Assembly (NCBI RefSeq): GCF_002483225.1
Contig: NZ_DLHL01000005.1
Location: 1-19,153, forward strand
Reading direction: 5' to 3'
Source: Gemmatimonas sp. UBA7669
GTDB taxonomy: Bacteria > Gemmatimonadota > Gemmatimonadetes > Gemmatimonadales > Gemmatimonadaceae
DNA: 19,153 nt
This document shows, one piece after another, positions 6,984 to 15,162 of the stretch. Under the pieces are notes generated by a model. It was not told the DNA's origin. It ran no database searches and saw nothing but the letters and a program-made list of their open reading frames with translations. Made by a program: the position numbers and the translations under genes. How positions within the stretch are numbered: the first letter of the stretch is position 1; every line of letters starts with the position of its first letter.

Positions 6984-8420
6984 TCAGAATCGCAGCAACC
7001 GCGCCGGCGTCACCTGTTTGGGGTCGCCCACATACGCCCAGCGCACCCGCGTCATGTAAGTGCGAGCCGCCCGCTGGATGTCCTCCGGCGTGACCGCGCG
7101 CAGTTCCTGCACAAAACGCGACGCCCGCCGGAAGTCTCCCTGATACAGTTCGGCGCGCGCGAGCATGTTGGCCTGGTCGGCGTTGGTCTCGTTGTCCAGG
7201 AAGTAGGTGACGATGAACTGCTGCCTGAGCAGTTCGAGCCCTTCCTGGGTGATGATGCCCTCCTGCAGCGCACGGATCTGCTGCTGCATGATGGCCAGCA
7301 CCTCGTCGGGTTGGGTGGTGGTCACGTACAGTCCGCCCACGGAGAAGGCACGCTCCACGAAGGGCGCATTCACCGAGTAGGTAAGATTGCGGCGCTGGCG
7401 GATTTCCCCGAAGAGCCGCCCCGAGAGCACGGCGCAGGCCAGTCGCAGGGCGTTGTAATCGGCGCTGGTGGCTTTGGGCCCGTGGAAGTAGCCCTGCAGA
7501 TAGTTGGTGGGCAGCTGCCTGGGTTCCACCACATAACCGGCCGGCAAGTCCTGCGGCGGATCGGGCAGTGTCCAGGCGTAGTTGCCGCGCGGCAAACGGC
7601 CCAGTGATTCCCGCACCAGCCGCTCCACTTTGCTGCGCGACACGTTGCCCACCACCACGAGCATCATGCGCGAGGTCACCATCTGCGAGCTGTGATACGC
7701 GCGCAGCGCCTCCACCGTGAGACTGCGCAGGGAGGCCTCGGTACCCGCCGGCTCGAGACCGTAGGGGTGTCCGACAAAGGCCATGCTGTCAGCCAGATAG
7801 TCAAGCTGCGCATCGGGACTGTCGCGACGCTGACTCATGGCCACGGCAATCTGCTCACGCACCAGGTCCACATCGGCCGCGTCGAGACGCGGCGCCATGA
7901 TGCGATCGGCAAAGATGGCCCAGGTGCTGTCGAACCCGGTGGTGGTGGCACGCAACCCGACCGAGGTCCAGTCCACACCACCGCTCACGCCAATGGCGCT
8001 GCCCAGCGCGGCCATCTTGCTGCGCAGCAGATCGCGCGGATACTTGCGTGTGCCCCGCTCACTGGCCTCCAGCAGCACCAGCTCGATGCCCTGCGTGGCG
8101 GGCGTCAGCTGCCGCACACCACCAAGCAGGTACAGGTTGGCGGCCACCACGTTGTTGGCCGTCACCTGACGCAGAATGACGGGAATGCCGCTCACCTCGA
8201 ACTTCATGGTGAGCGAGTCATCGCCCATGATGGCGGGAGACGGCGGCGGTTCTGCCGGCCGGGCCGTTGGAGCCGAGGCGGGCTTTGCCGGCGCGCGCGT
8301 GGCGGGACGACGCGGCGGCGTGCGGGTTCCCGTGCTCTGGCCGGACGCGTCGTGCCCAATCAGCGCCGACCCGATGAACGCGGCACACAGGACATGACGC
8401 ATGCAGGTGTGACGCCTCAT
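6984..8420 (-). CDS. M16-family peptidase partner lacking the zinc motif
   Basis: A 478-residue exported M16 (insulinase/pitrilysin-like) protein. A signal peptide covers about residues 1-28, followed by a Pro/Ala/Thr-rich linker (about 30-63) and the two M16 half-domains. Where active members carry HxxEH, this one reads GIELVLLEAS (111-120), so it should be catalytically silent. It keeps the Arg/Tyr pair of the substrate-binding subunit (R341 and Y348 in EIRQRRNLTYSV). The ATG at 8420 overlaps the TGA of the upstream catalytic M16 gene by 4 bases (ATGA), with GGAG 8 bases before it, so the two are translationally coupled. In two-subunit M16 peptidases an active and an inactive chain form a heterodimer, which is the likely arrangement here. 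A terminator-like hairpin follows. Confidence 0.9.
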   Translation of the reverse strand: MRRHTCMRHVLCAAFIGSALIGHDASGQSTGTRTPPRRPATRAPAKPASAPTARPAEPPPSPAIMGDDSLTMKFEVSGIPVILRQVTANNVVAANLYLLGGVRQLTPATQGIELVLLEASERGTRKYPRDLLRSKMAALGSAIGVSGGVDWTSVGLRATTTGFDSTWAIFADRIMAPRLDAADVDLVREQIAVAMSQRRDSPDAQLDYLADSMAFVGHPYGLEPAGTEASLRSLTVEALRAYHSSQMVTSRMMLVVVGNVSRSKVERLVRESLGRLPRGNYAWTLPDPPQDLPAGYVVEPRQLPTNYLQGYFHGPKATSADYNALRLACAVLSGRLFGEIRQRRNLTYSVNAPFVERAFSVGGLYVTTTQPDEVLAIMQQQIRALQEGIITQEGLELLRQQFIVTYFLDNETNADQANMLARAELYQGDFRRASRFVQELRAVTPEDIQRAARTYMTRVRWAYVGDPKQVTPARLLRF

Positions 8421-9883
8421 GGCCGGATCTCCGCCTTGATGGGCGAGAGCAGCTCACGCTCGGTGAGGCCGGTCTGCCGCCGCGCCTGACTGGAAAGCAG
8501 CACATTCACCACGCGCGGCTTGCCCGCGATGTAGGTGCGCGTATAGCGCATGAGATCCGTGATGCGCTGCTGGGCCATCTGGTCGGTGTAGCTCATGAAG
8601 TAGTCGAGATTGGCCACACTCCACCAGAAGCCAATCGTGTGCGCAATCTCCGAGGCCTTTTCAATGCCAAAGGCACTCGACACGGCGCGCTGCGCTTTCA
8701 CGGCCTCGAGTTCACGCGGGGTGATGTAGCTGGGGTCGGTGAAGCGCGCGAGTTCACGCTCGAGCGCCGCCATGGCGGCGCGGAACTTGTCTGGCGTGGT
8801 CTGGCCACTGATGGAAATGGGCCCCACCTGATTGAGGGTGTAGTAGTTCACCCCAATGCCCTGCCAGAGCCCCGAGTCCACCAGGTTCTTCTGAAATGTG
8901 CTGCCCGGTGTGTTGAGCACATCACTGAACACGTCGGCCGCAAACGTGGCACCCGGGTCCTTGCCCACACTCGGGCCCTGCCACTGAATGAGCACCGCCA
9001 CCACGCCAATGGGCTCTTCGGCAATCTGCGCCTTGTTGCCATCGAGCGCGGGAATGGGCGGAATGGGATCGGCCACAAAAGGATCGGCGCCGCGCGGCCA
9101 ACTGCCAAACACCTCCTGCGCCAGCGCAAAGATGCGCTCGGGCACCACGTCGCCCGTCACGATCAGCACGCAGTTGTTGGGCACGTAGTACTTGCGCTGG
9201 ATCTCGCGCATCTGCGCCGACGTGACGTTGGCCAGTACCGTGCGGTCGCCGATGGTGTTCTTGCGGCTGGTCTGACCCGGATACAGCAGGTCCGTGGCCT
9301 TCTGCTGCCAATGAAAACCGGGCTGCGCCTCGTTGCGGTCGTACTCGCCCAGCACCACTTCCTTCTCGCGCTTGAGCTCATCCTCGAGAAAGAGCGGATT
9401 GATGAGCGCACTGGCGAGAAAGCGCAGACCACCGGCCACCGAGTCGGCAGGCAGCGTGAGGTAATAGTTGACGCGCTCTTCCTGAGTGGTGCCGTTGAAC
9501 ACCGCCCCCAGCTCGCCGGCGCGATCGGTGAAGGCCTCGGCCGAGGGCAGGTCCTTGTTGGCCTTGAAGAACATGTGCTCGTACATGTGCGCGAGGCCGT
9601 TGTACTCGGGCGACTGCGTGAAGGCCCCGTTGCGCACATTGATTTCGAGCGTGGCAATGGGCACACCGTGGTTTTCCACCACCACGACTTCGAGCCCGTT
9701 GGCCAGCACGGTGCGCTTGAGCACCTTCTGCAGTTCGGCGCGCGATTGCGCGGCCAGCGTGGCCGGTGGCGCATACAGCGGCGCCGCAAAGGCCAGCATT
9801 CCGGCCACGGCCAGGCGCCGCACCCACGACCGGGGGCGGAAGCGAGGCTCTGAGCTGTGCCGGTCTATGAAAGTCAGGAACAT
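8417..9883 (-). CDS. M16-family zinc metallopeptidase, catalytic chain
   Basis: A 488-residue exported zinc peptidase of the M16 family. The inverted zinc motif HMYEH is at 99-103 (H99 and H103 ligands, E102 base), and the third ligand is probably E180 in VVLGEYDRNE, about 77 residues later as the family requires. The signal peptide is in residues 1-46 (RRLAVAGMLAFAAPLY, ending near LAA). The frame stays open upstream through the antisense of murB, but the N-terminus is set at the ATG at 9883: it precedes the signal peptide, and everything further up is antisense to a real gene. No good ribosome-binding site precedes it; an internal ATG at 9799 would lack the basic n-region. It is coupled by an ATGA overlap to the inactive M16 partner, with which it probably forms a periplasmic peptide-degrading heterodimer. 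Confidence 0.91.
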   Translation of the reverse strand: MFLTFIDRHSSEPRFRPRSWVRRLAVAGMLAFAAPLYAPPATLAAQSRAELQKVLKRTVLANGLEVVVVENHGVPIATLEINVRNGAFTQSPEYNGLAHMYEHMFFKANKDLPSAEAFTDRAGELGAVFNGTTQEERVNYYLTLPADSVAGGLRFLASALINPLFLEDELKREKEVVLGEYDRNEAQPGFHWQQKATDLLYPGQTSRKNTIGDRTVLANVTSAQMREIQRKYYVPNNCVLIVTGDVVPERIFALAQEVFGSWPRGADPFVADPIPPIPALDGNKAQIAEEPIGVVAVLIQWQGPSVGKDPGATFAADVFSDVLNTPGSTFQKNLVDSGLWQGIGVNYYTLNQVGPISISGQTTPDKFRAAMAALERELARFTDPSYITPRELEAVKAQRAVSSAFGIEKASEIAHTIGFWWSVANLDYFMSYTDQMAQQRITDLMRYTRTYIAGKPRVVNVLLSSQARRQTGLTERELLSPIKAEIRP

Positions 9884-10030
9884 GGACAGACGGTTGAAGA
9901 CGTGGGCGGCGGCGCCACCCCTGGCACCCCACCGGCTGCGAACATACCCCGCTGTAGGATAACCCGATCCCCGCGGTCTCCCGTGACGGGCCCGGATCGT
10001 CATGAATGGACCGGGCGATAGATTCCCGCC
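9884..10030. promoter_or_regulatory. Divergent promoter region between M16 operon and murB
   Basis: These 147 bases must hold the start signals for both divergent units. A possible -10 for murB, TAGGAT, is at 9955-9960, but no good -35 lies in front of it. There are nested inverted repeats: CGATCC (9965-9970) with GGATCG (9994-9999), and inside them CCCGT-G-ACGGG (9980-9990). These could be a regulator site or a leader hairpin. The assignment is tentative. Confidence 0.35.
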
Positions 10031-10975
10031 ATGTCCTCGCATGCCCCCCACACGCCCGCGGCCCTCGCCGGCCTCGACGCCTCCCGCCTGCGCGCCCAGG
10101 TGCCGCTGGCGCCATTCACCACCTTTCGTATTGGCGGGCCGGCCGACTGGTACTACGAGGCCACGAGCGCCGAGGACCTGGCACAGGCGGTGACCGCCGC
10201 GCGCGAGTCCCACATGCCGTGGTTCGTGCTGGGCCTCGGCGCCAACATTCTGGTGGGTGATCGTGGTGTGCGCGGGTTGGTCATTCGCAATCGCGCCACG
10301 CAGCATCACGTGACGCCGGACGGCGTGTTGCACACGGAAAGCGGCGCCGTGGTGCAGCAGCTCGTGCTCGACACCGTGCGCGCGGGCTGGTCGGGACTCG
10401 AACACTACATCGGCATTCCGAGCACGGTGGGCGGCGCGCTGTGGCAGAATCTGCATTTTCTCTCGCCGGCACCCGAGCGCGAACGCACCATGTTCATCAG
10501 TGAGGTCTTCCGCGACTGCGACATTCTCGCGGAAGACGGCACACGACGCACCGTCGACGCCGACTACATGCAGTTCGGGTACGACGACAGTGTGTTTCAT
10601 CATCGGCGCGACATTGTGCTGGCCGCGCGCTTTCAACTCAGCGCCGACGATCCGGCGCGTCTGCATCGTGTGCTGCAGGAAAACCTCGCCTGGCGCGGCG
10701 CGCGTCATCCCTGGCTGGAGGTGCATCCCAGCGCCGGGTCCATCTTCAAGAAGATCGAGGGCGTGGGCGCGGGCCGTCTCATCGATCAGTGCGGCCTCAA
10801 GGGATTCCGCATGGGGGGCGCGCAGATCTCGCACATGCACGCCAACATCATGGTCAATCTGGGTGGCGCCACGGCGGCCGATGTGCGGGCGCTCATTGCG
10901 CACGCCCAGACGGCAGTGTTCGAGCGCTTTGGCCAGCGGCTGGAAACCGAGATCGGGATGATCGGGGAGTTCTGA
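10031..10975 (+). CDS. murB: UDP-N-acetylenolpyruvoylglucosamine reductase (MurB)
   Basis: A 314-residue cytoplasmic FAD enzyme that reduces UDP-GlcNAc-enolpyruvate to UDP-MurNAc with NADPH in peptidoglycan synthesis. Landmarks: TTFRIGGPAD (30-39), the FAD-binding stretch VLGLGANILVGDRGVRGLVI (66-85), GIPSTVGGA (128-136), the proton-donor serine S237 in AGSIFK, and E307 in LETEIGMIG. The loop after GGA reads LWQNLHFLSPAPERE rather than the usual NAGAYG, and the YRxS motif appears as YDDSVF (184-189), so it is a divergent subtype. The start is the ATG at 10031; no strong ribosome-binding site precedes it. The gene stands alone, not in a division/cell-wall cluster, and diverges from the M16 operon. 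Confidence 0.93.
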   Translation: MSSHAPHTPAALAGLDASRLRAQVPLAPFTTFRIGGPADWYYEATSAEDLAQAVTAARESHMPWFVLGLGANILVGDRGVRGLVIRNRATQHHVTPDGVLHTESGAVVQQLVLDTVRAGWSGLEHYIGIPSTVGGALWQNLHFLSPAPERERTMFISEVFRDCDILAEDGTRRTVDADYMQFGYDDSVFHHRRDIVLAARFQLSADDPARLHRVLQENLAWRGARHPWLEVHPSAGSIFKKIEGVGAGRLIDQCGLKGFRMGGAQISHMHANIMVNLGGATAADVRALIAHAQTAVFERFGQRLETEIGMIGEF

Positions 10976-10982
10976 CGGGGTT

Positions 10983-11013
10983 TTGCCGGGTCTGGCAGCA
11001 GCACCCCCGGCAA
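10983..11013 (+). terminator. Hairpin just after murB
   Basis: Perfect 8-base arms TTGCCGGG (10983-10990) and CCCGGCAA (11006-11013) enclose a 15-base loop, 7 bases past the murB stop. The position suits a transcript end, but no T-run follows, so it is not a canonical factor-independent terminator. It suggests that murB and the receptor gene are separate transcripts. Confidence 0.4.
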
Positions 11014-11112
11014 CAGATCTGGCAACGGTAGGTGGCGGAAGGTACGGGAAACCCAGTGGACGCGGGCTGTGTCCCAGCAGGAAACCCCGTTTCCCCCTCG
11101 ACCCCGACTGTC

Positions 11113-14100
11113 GTGTCCCGTCGACATATCCTGTGGGCCTGGCTTTGGTGCCTGAGTCTGCTGGCGGCCCCACCCGCCCTGGCTCAAACCGTGGACGTGA
11201 TCCGCGGACGCATCACCGGCGCCAACAACGAACCGCTCGAGAACGTGGCCATTCTGGTGACGTCCATCTCGGGCAATGTGAACCGTCCCGCCCGCACCGA
11301 CCGCAACGGTCGCTTCACCGTCACCTTTCCCAATGGCGACGGTGATTACATGGTCACCGTCACGGCGGTGGGCTACGCGCTCAAGCGCTTTGAGGTCAAG
11401 CGCGTGGCCGATGAAGACGTGCTGCTGGCCGATGCCAAGCTCACCCCCGTGGGTACGGTGCTCGATGCCATGCAGGTTACGGCCGACCGTCAGCGTGTCT
11501 CGCGCAACGAAACCAATCAGGACGTGGGCGGCACGGAGCGCATCATCAACAACATGGCCGCGCTGCCACCCGATCAGATGGGTGACCTGGCCGCCATGGC
11601 CGCCACGCTGCCCGGTGTGCAACTCGTGCCCGGCATGGATGGCAGCAACGGCTACTCCGTCATGGGCCTCGGCGCCGATCAGAACAACACCACGCTCAAC
11701 GGCATGAATTTCGGCGGCAATGGTCTGCCGCGTGATGCCGGCGTGTCGTCGGGCCTCATCACCAGTCCATACGATGTGTCGCGCGGCGGTTTCAGTGGTG
11801 GGCAAATGGGTCTGCGCACCCGGTCAGGCAGCAACTTCCGCAATCGCGGGTTGAGCTTTGTGGGTGATGCCCCGCAGTTGCAGTTCATGGACCGCGCGGC
11901 ACGCGCCACCGGACAGCAGTACAGCAACGGGTCACTGGGTGGTTCCGTGTCCGGCCCCTTGGTGTTCGACAAGGCGTTCTACAACGTGGCCTTCCAATTG
12001 GGCCGTCGAAGCAATGACCTGCAGACACTGCTCAACATGTCCGACGCCGGCCTCAAGGCCAGTGGCGTGGCGCGCGATTCCGTCATGCGCCTCATGAACA
12101 TTCTGGGCAGCAACGCGGTGCCGCTGGCGGCCGGTGGCATTCCCGGCAGCCGACTGTCCGATCAGGGCTCCATTCTTGGCGCCTTCGACTTTGCGCCGCC
12201 CACGAGCACCTCGGGCACCGCGTTCAATCTCACGTTCAACGGCTCGTGGAACAAACAGAACCCCGCCGGTGGCCTCACCACCTCGCTGCCCAATGCCGGT
12301 GGTGACCGCAACATGTGGAACGCTGGTGTGCAGGGCCGTCACTCCGCCTACCTGACCTTCGGCAGCGTCAACATCCTCACGGAAACCTCGGTGGGCGTGA
12401 ATGCCAGTCAGAATGAGGGCACGCCCTATCTCAACCTGCCGGGCGGACGCGTACGCGTGAACAGTCAGTTCGACGACGGTACGCTGGGTCTGCAGAATCT
12501 CGCCTTTGGCGGCAATCAGTTCCTGGGCACTTCGCAGGGATCGAACAGCCTCATGGCCATGAACACACTCTCGTGGTTCAGCGCCAACAACAAGCATCGA
12601 CTCAAGCTCGCCACCGAAATCCGACGCGACGGCTCCACACAGGACCAGACCGTCAACCGGCTTGGCACCTACAGCTACAACTCCCTGGCGGATCTCGCGG
12701 CGGGCATTCCCGTGGCGTATACGCGCACGCTCTCACCGCGTGAACGCGACGCGAGCATGCTCATTGGCGCCGTGTCGCTGGGTGACTCCTATCGGTACTC
12801 GCCCACCCTGCAGATTCAGTATGGTCTTCGCGTTGACGGCAATCGCTTTCTGGATGTGCCTACGGCCAACACGGCGCTGCTCGAGCGTCTCGGCGTGCGC
12901 AACGACCGCGTACCTGATGGACTGTATCTGAGTCCGCGGCTTGGCTTCTCCTGGCAGTACGGCACGGCGCCGCAGATTGGGGCCTTCGCGGGCGCCTTCC
13001 GCGGTCCGCGGGCGGTGGTGCGTGGTGGCATTGGCGTGTTTCAGAACATGCCGCAGGCCACGCTCGTGGGCGGTGCCATCGACAACACCGGCTTGCCCTC
13101 GGCCATTCAGCAGCTCGCGTGTGTGGGCGCCGCCATTCCCGCGGCCAATTGGGCCGCCTTTGCCGATCCGTCCAACATTCCCTCACGCTGCGCCGACGGC
13201 AGCATGGGCTCGGTGTTCAACAACGCCGTGCCCAATGTATCGCTGTTCGACGAGGCCTTCATGCCGACACGCAGCGTGCGCTCCAATCTCAGCTGGTCGG
13301 GACCGGTGCTCTACAACCGGCTCAATGCCACCTTCGACGCCACCTACTCGCTCAATCTCAACCAGGCGAGCTTCGTGGACCGCAACTTCGCTGGCCAGCA
13401 GCGCTTCAGCCTGAGTGCCGAAGACGGACGACCGGTGTATGTCGACGCCGCCAGCATCGTGCCGCTCACCGGTGGCATTGCCGCCGGCGACGGCCGCCGA
13501 GTACCGGAGTATCAGCGTGTCACGCGGCAACTCAGCGACCTCCAGTCACGCAGCGCGCAGTTCTCCGTGCGTGTCTCACCCATGCAGTTCAACAGCCAGT
13601 TCAGCTGGAACGCGAGCTACACTTACGGCAATGTGCGCGAGGAGTTCCGCGGCTTCCAGAGCACGGTGGGTGATCCCTTCGCCATTGGGAGCTCGCGCGC
13701 CTCGTTTGATTCGCGGCATCAGATCACCTACACGCTCAACTGGAACGCCTTCGATCTCATTCGCCTGAGCTGGTTCGGGCAGTTCCGCTCCGGCAACCCG
13801 TTCACGCCGGGCATTGGCGGCGACGTCAACGGCGACGGCTACAGCAACGATCGGGCCTTTGTGTTCGACCCCGCGCGCACCGGCGACGCCGCCCTCGCAT
13901 CACAGATGCAGACGCTGCTGGACAACAGCAGCGGTGTGGCGCGCAACTGTCTGCGCGCGCAGCTGGGCCGTCTGGCCGATCGCAACAGCTGCCAGGGTCC
14001 GTGGACCAGCTCGGCCAACTTGAGTGTGTCCTTCAATCCGCTCAAGCTGCGTCTGCCGCAGCGCGCCAACCTGACCTTCAACGTGTCCAACCCGCTCGGC

Positions 14101-14865
14101 GCGGCCGACCTGCTGCTGCACGGGCAGGACAATCTGCGCGGCTGGGGTCAGCAGATTTTTGTGGACCCCACCCTGCTCTATGTGCGGGGCTTCGATCCGG
14201 TGGCGCGGCAGTTCAAGTACGAGGTCAACCAGCGTTTCGGCGCCACCAATCCGCAGTTCCAGCAGTTCCGCGCGCCGGTCACGGTCAGCATGATGCTGCG
14301 CTACGACATTGGTCCCACGCGCGAGCGACAGATGCTCACGCAGGCGCTCGATCGTGGCCGCCGCACCACGGGCACCAAGGCGCCCGAGGCACTCATCAAG
14401 GCGCAGTTCGGCAACGGCGGTGTCCCCAATCCGCTGGCCACCATTCTGCGCGACCAGGACACGCTGCGGCTCTCGGCCGATCAGGCGGACAGCCTGGCCA
14501 CGATGAACCGTCGCTTCATGGTGCGGCTCGATTCGATCTGGGCGCCCATTGCCAAGCAGTTTGCGGCGCTGCCCGATGGCTACGATCGGGATCGTGTGTA
14601 CTGGCAGTACGTGAAGGCGCGCGAGGCCAGCATCGACATCCTGCGCAACTACGCGCCGGCGGTGAAGGGCCTGCTGTCGGTGGAGCAGCGGCGCAAGCTG
14701 CCGCCCTTCATCGCCACCGCGCTCGACGACCGCTACCTCAAGTCCATTCGTTCAGGCACGGCCGGTGGTGGTGGTACCACCATGATGGGCGGCATGGGTG
14801 GTATGGGTGGTGCGTTCATTGGCGGCATGAGTGGTGGCGGGGCCACCACCATCATCATGCGATGA
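11113..14865 (+). CDS. TonB-dependent receptor with C-terminal helical extension
   Basis: A 1250-residue outer-membrane TonB-dependent transporter. The signal peptide starts SRRHILWAW and cleaves near ALA|Q. Residues about 30-113 are a carboxypeptidase-regulatory-like beta domain (VIRGRITG, NVAILVTS). A plug follows (about 115-240; GYSVMGLGADQNNTTLNGM near 180), then a large barrel. The barrel has a cysteine pair (C670, C693) in an extracellular-type loop and DVNGDGYSND (904-913), a Ca-binding-like motif common in related receptors. The barrel appears to end near MMLRYDIGP (about 1060-1068). Beyond it lie about 185 more residues: a helical region with LSADQ (1120) and LSVEQ (1188), recalling the LTxxQ motifs of Spy/CpxP proteins, and a Gly/Met-rich tail (1217-1250). 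The start is uncertain: GTG at 11113 fits the signal peptide; GTG at 11056 and 11032 are in frame. The transported substrate is unknown. Confidence 0.9.
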   Translation: MSRRHILWAWLWCLSLLAAPPALAQTVDVIRGRITGANNEPLENVAILVTSISGNVNRPARTDRNGRFTVTFPNGDGDYMVTVTAVGYALKRFEVKRVADEDVLLADAKLTPVGTVLDAMQVTADRQRVSRNETNQDVGGTERIINNMAALPPDQMGDLAAMAATLPGVQLVPGMDGSNGYSVMGLGADQNNTTLNGMNFGGNGLPRDAGVSSGLITSPYDVSRGGFSGGQMGLRTRSGSNFRNRGLSFVGDAPQLQFMDRAARATGQQYSNGSLGGSVSGPLVFDKAFYNVAFQLGRRSNDLQTLLNMSDAGLKASGVARDSVMRLMNILGSNAVPLAAGGIPGSRLSDQGSILGAFDFAPPTSTSGTAFNLTFNGSWNKQNPAGGLTTSLPNAGGDRNMWNAGVQGRHSAYLTFGSVNILTETSVGVNASQNEGTPYLNLPGGRVRVNSQFDDGTLGLQNLAFGGNQFLGTSQGSNSLMAMNTLSWFSANNKHRLKLATEIRRDGSTQDQTVNRLGTYSYNSLADLAAGIPVAYTRTLSPRERDASMLIGAVSLGDSYRYSPTLQIQYGLRVDGNRFLDVPTANTALLERLGVRNDRVPDGLYLSPRLGFSWQYGTAPQIGAFAGAFRGPRAVVRGGIGVFQNMPQATLVGGAIDNTGLPSAIQQLACVGAAIPAANWAAFADPSNIPSRCADGSMGSVFNNAVPNVSLFDEAFMPTRSVRSNLSWSGPVLYNRLNATFDATYSLNLNQASFVDRNFAGQQRFSLSAEDGRPVYVDAASIVPLTGGIAAGDGRRVPEYQRVTRQLSDLQSRSAQFSVRVSPMQFNSQFSWNASYTYGNVREEFRGFQSTVGDPFAIGSSRASFDSRHQITYTLNWNAFDLIRLSWFGQFRSGNPFTPGIGGDVNGDGYSNDRAFVFDPARTGDAALASQMQTLLDNSSGVARNCLRAQLGRLADRNSCQGPWTSSANLSVSFNPLKLRLPQRANLTFNVSNPLGAADLLLHGQDNLRGWGQQIFVDPTLLYVRGFDPVARQFKYEVNQRFGATNPQFQQFRAPVTVSMMLRYDIGPTRERQMLTQALDRGRRTTGTKAPEALIKAQFGNGGVPNPLATILRDQDTLRLSADQADSLATMNRRFMVRLDSIWAPIAKQFAALPDGYDRDRVYWQYVKAREASIDILRNYAPAVKGLLSVEQRRKLPPFIATALDDRYLKSIRSGTAGGGGTTMMGGMGGMGGAFIGGMSGGGATTIIMR

Positions 14866-14928
14866 GCGCTGACTTTACATCCAGTCTTTTCCGTGTTTCT
14901 AGTGGCTGCCGTCAAGCGGCCAAACCGT

Positions 14929-15105
14929 CAACAGCTCACGCAGAGAACTGCAAGAGAACCGCAGAGAACGCAGAGGAACGGATCATTCGTGTTGGATACT
15001 CATTTCTGATCCGTTCCGTCTCCACCCCGTCTAAAACACTGTCCTTTTGCTTGGACGGCTTCTCTCTGCGCCCTCCTTTCCTCCTCTTCTCTGCGTGAGC
15101 TGTTG
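14929..15105. repeat. Nested palindromic intergenic repeat (family A)
   Basis: A perfect 19-base inverted repeat forms the ends (CAACAGCTCACGCAGAGAA at 14929-14947 and its complement at 15087-15105). Inside it is a perfect 11-base pair of arms (GGAACGGATCA at 14975-14985, TGATCCGTTCC at 15007-15017) with a 21-base loop. CGCAGAG units recur in the left arm and CTCTGCG in the right. The left arm recurs almost unchanged at 19012. The element fills most of the gap between the receptor and the propeller gene and encodes no protein. A small imperfect hairpin at 14903-14922 lies just before it and could serve as the receptor's transcript end. Confidence 0.75.
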
Positions 15106-15162
15106 GCGATCTCGCGGTGACCCGCTCCCATGTTCACCCTCCACCCGCACCCGACACTCACC

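Noticed and set aside
5555..7093. Long plus-strand open frame of about 510 codons
   Set aside because: It is antisense to the Gfo/Idh/MocA gene, has the His/Arg/Gly-rich composition typical of GC-rich shadow frames, and shows no recognisable motifs.
8639..9853. Long plus-strand open frame of about 400 codons
   Set aside because: It is antisense to the catalytic M16 gene, whose zinc motifs and signal peptide are unmistakable.
9884..11173. N-terminal extension of the catalytic M16 frame across the murB locus on the minus strand
   Set aside because: It is antisense to a clear murB gene, its His/Arg/Gly-rich composition is not protein-like, and a signal peptide starts properly at 9883.
14001..15098. 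Plus-strand frame overlapping the receptor end and the repeat element
   Set aside because: It is a shifted frame of the receptor gene running into repeat DNA. Its Gln/Ala/Arg/His-rich composition is a shadow signature.
14929..15105. CRISPR array, suggested by recurring CGCAGAG units
   Set aside because: The units are not regularly spaced, have no unique spacers of constant size, and form inverted rather than direct repeats. No cas genes are present.
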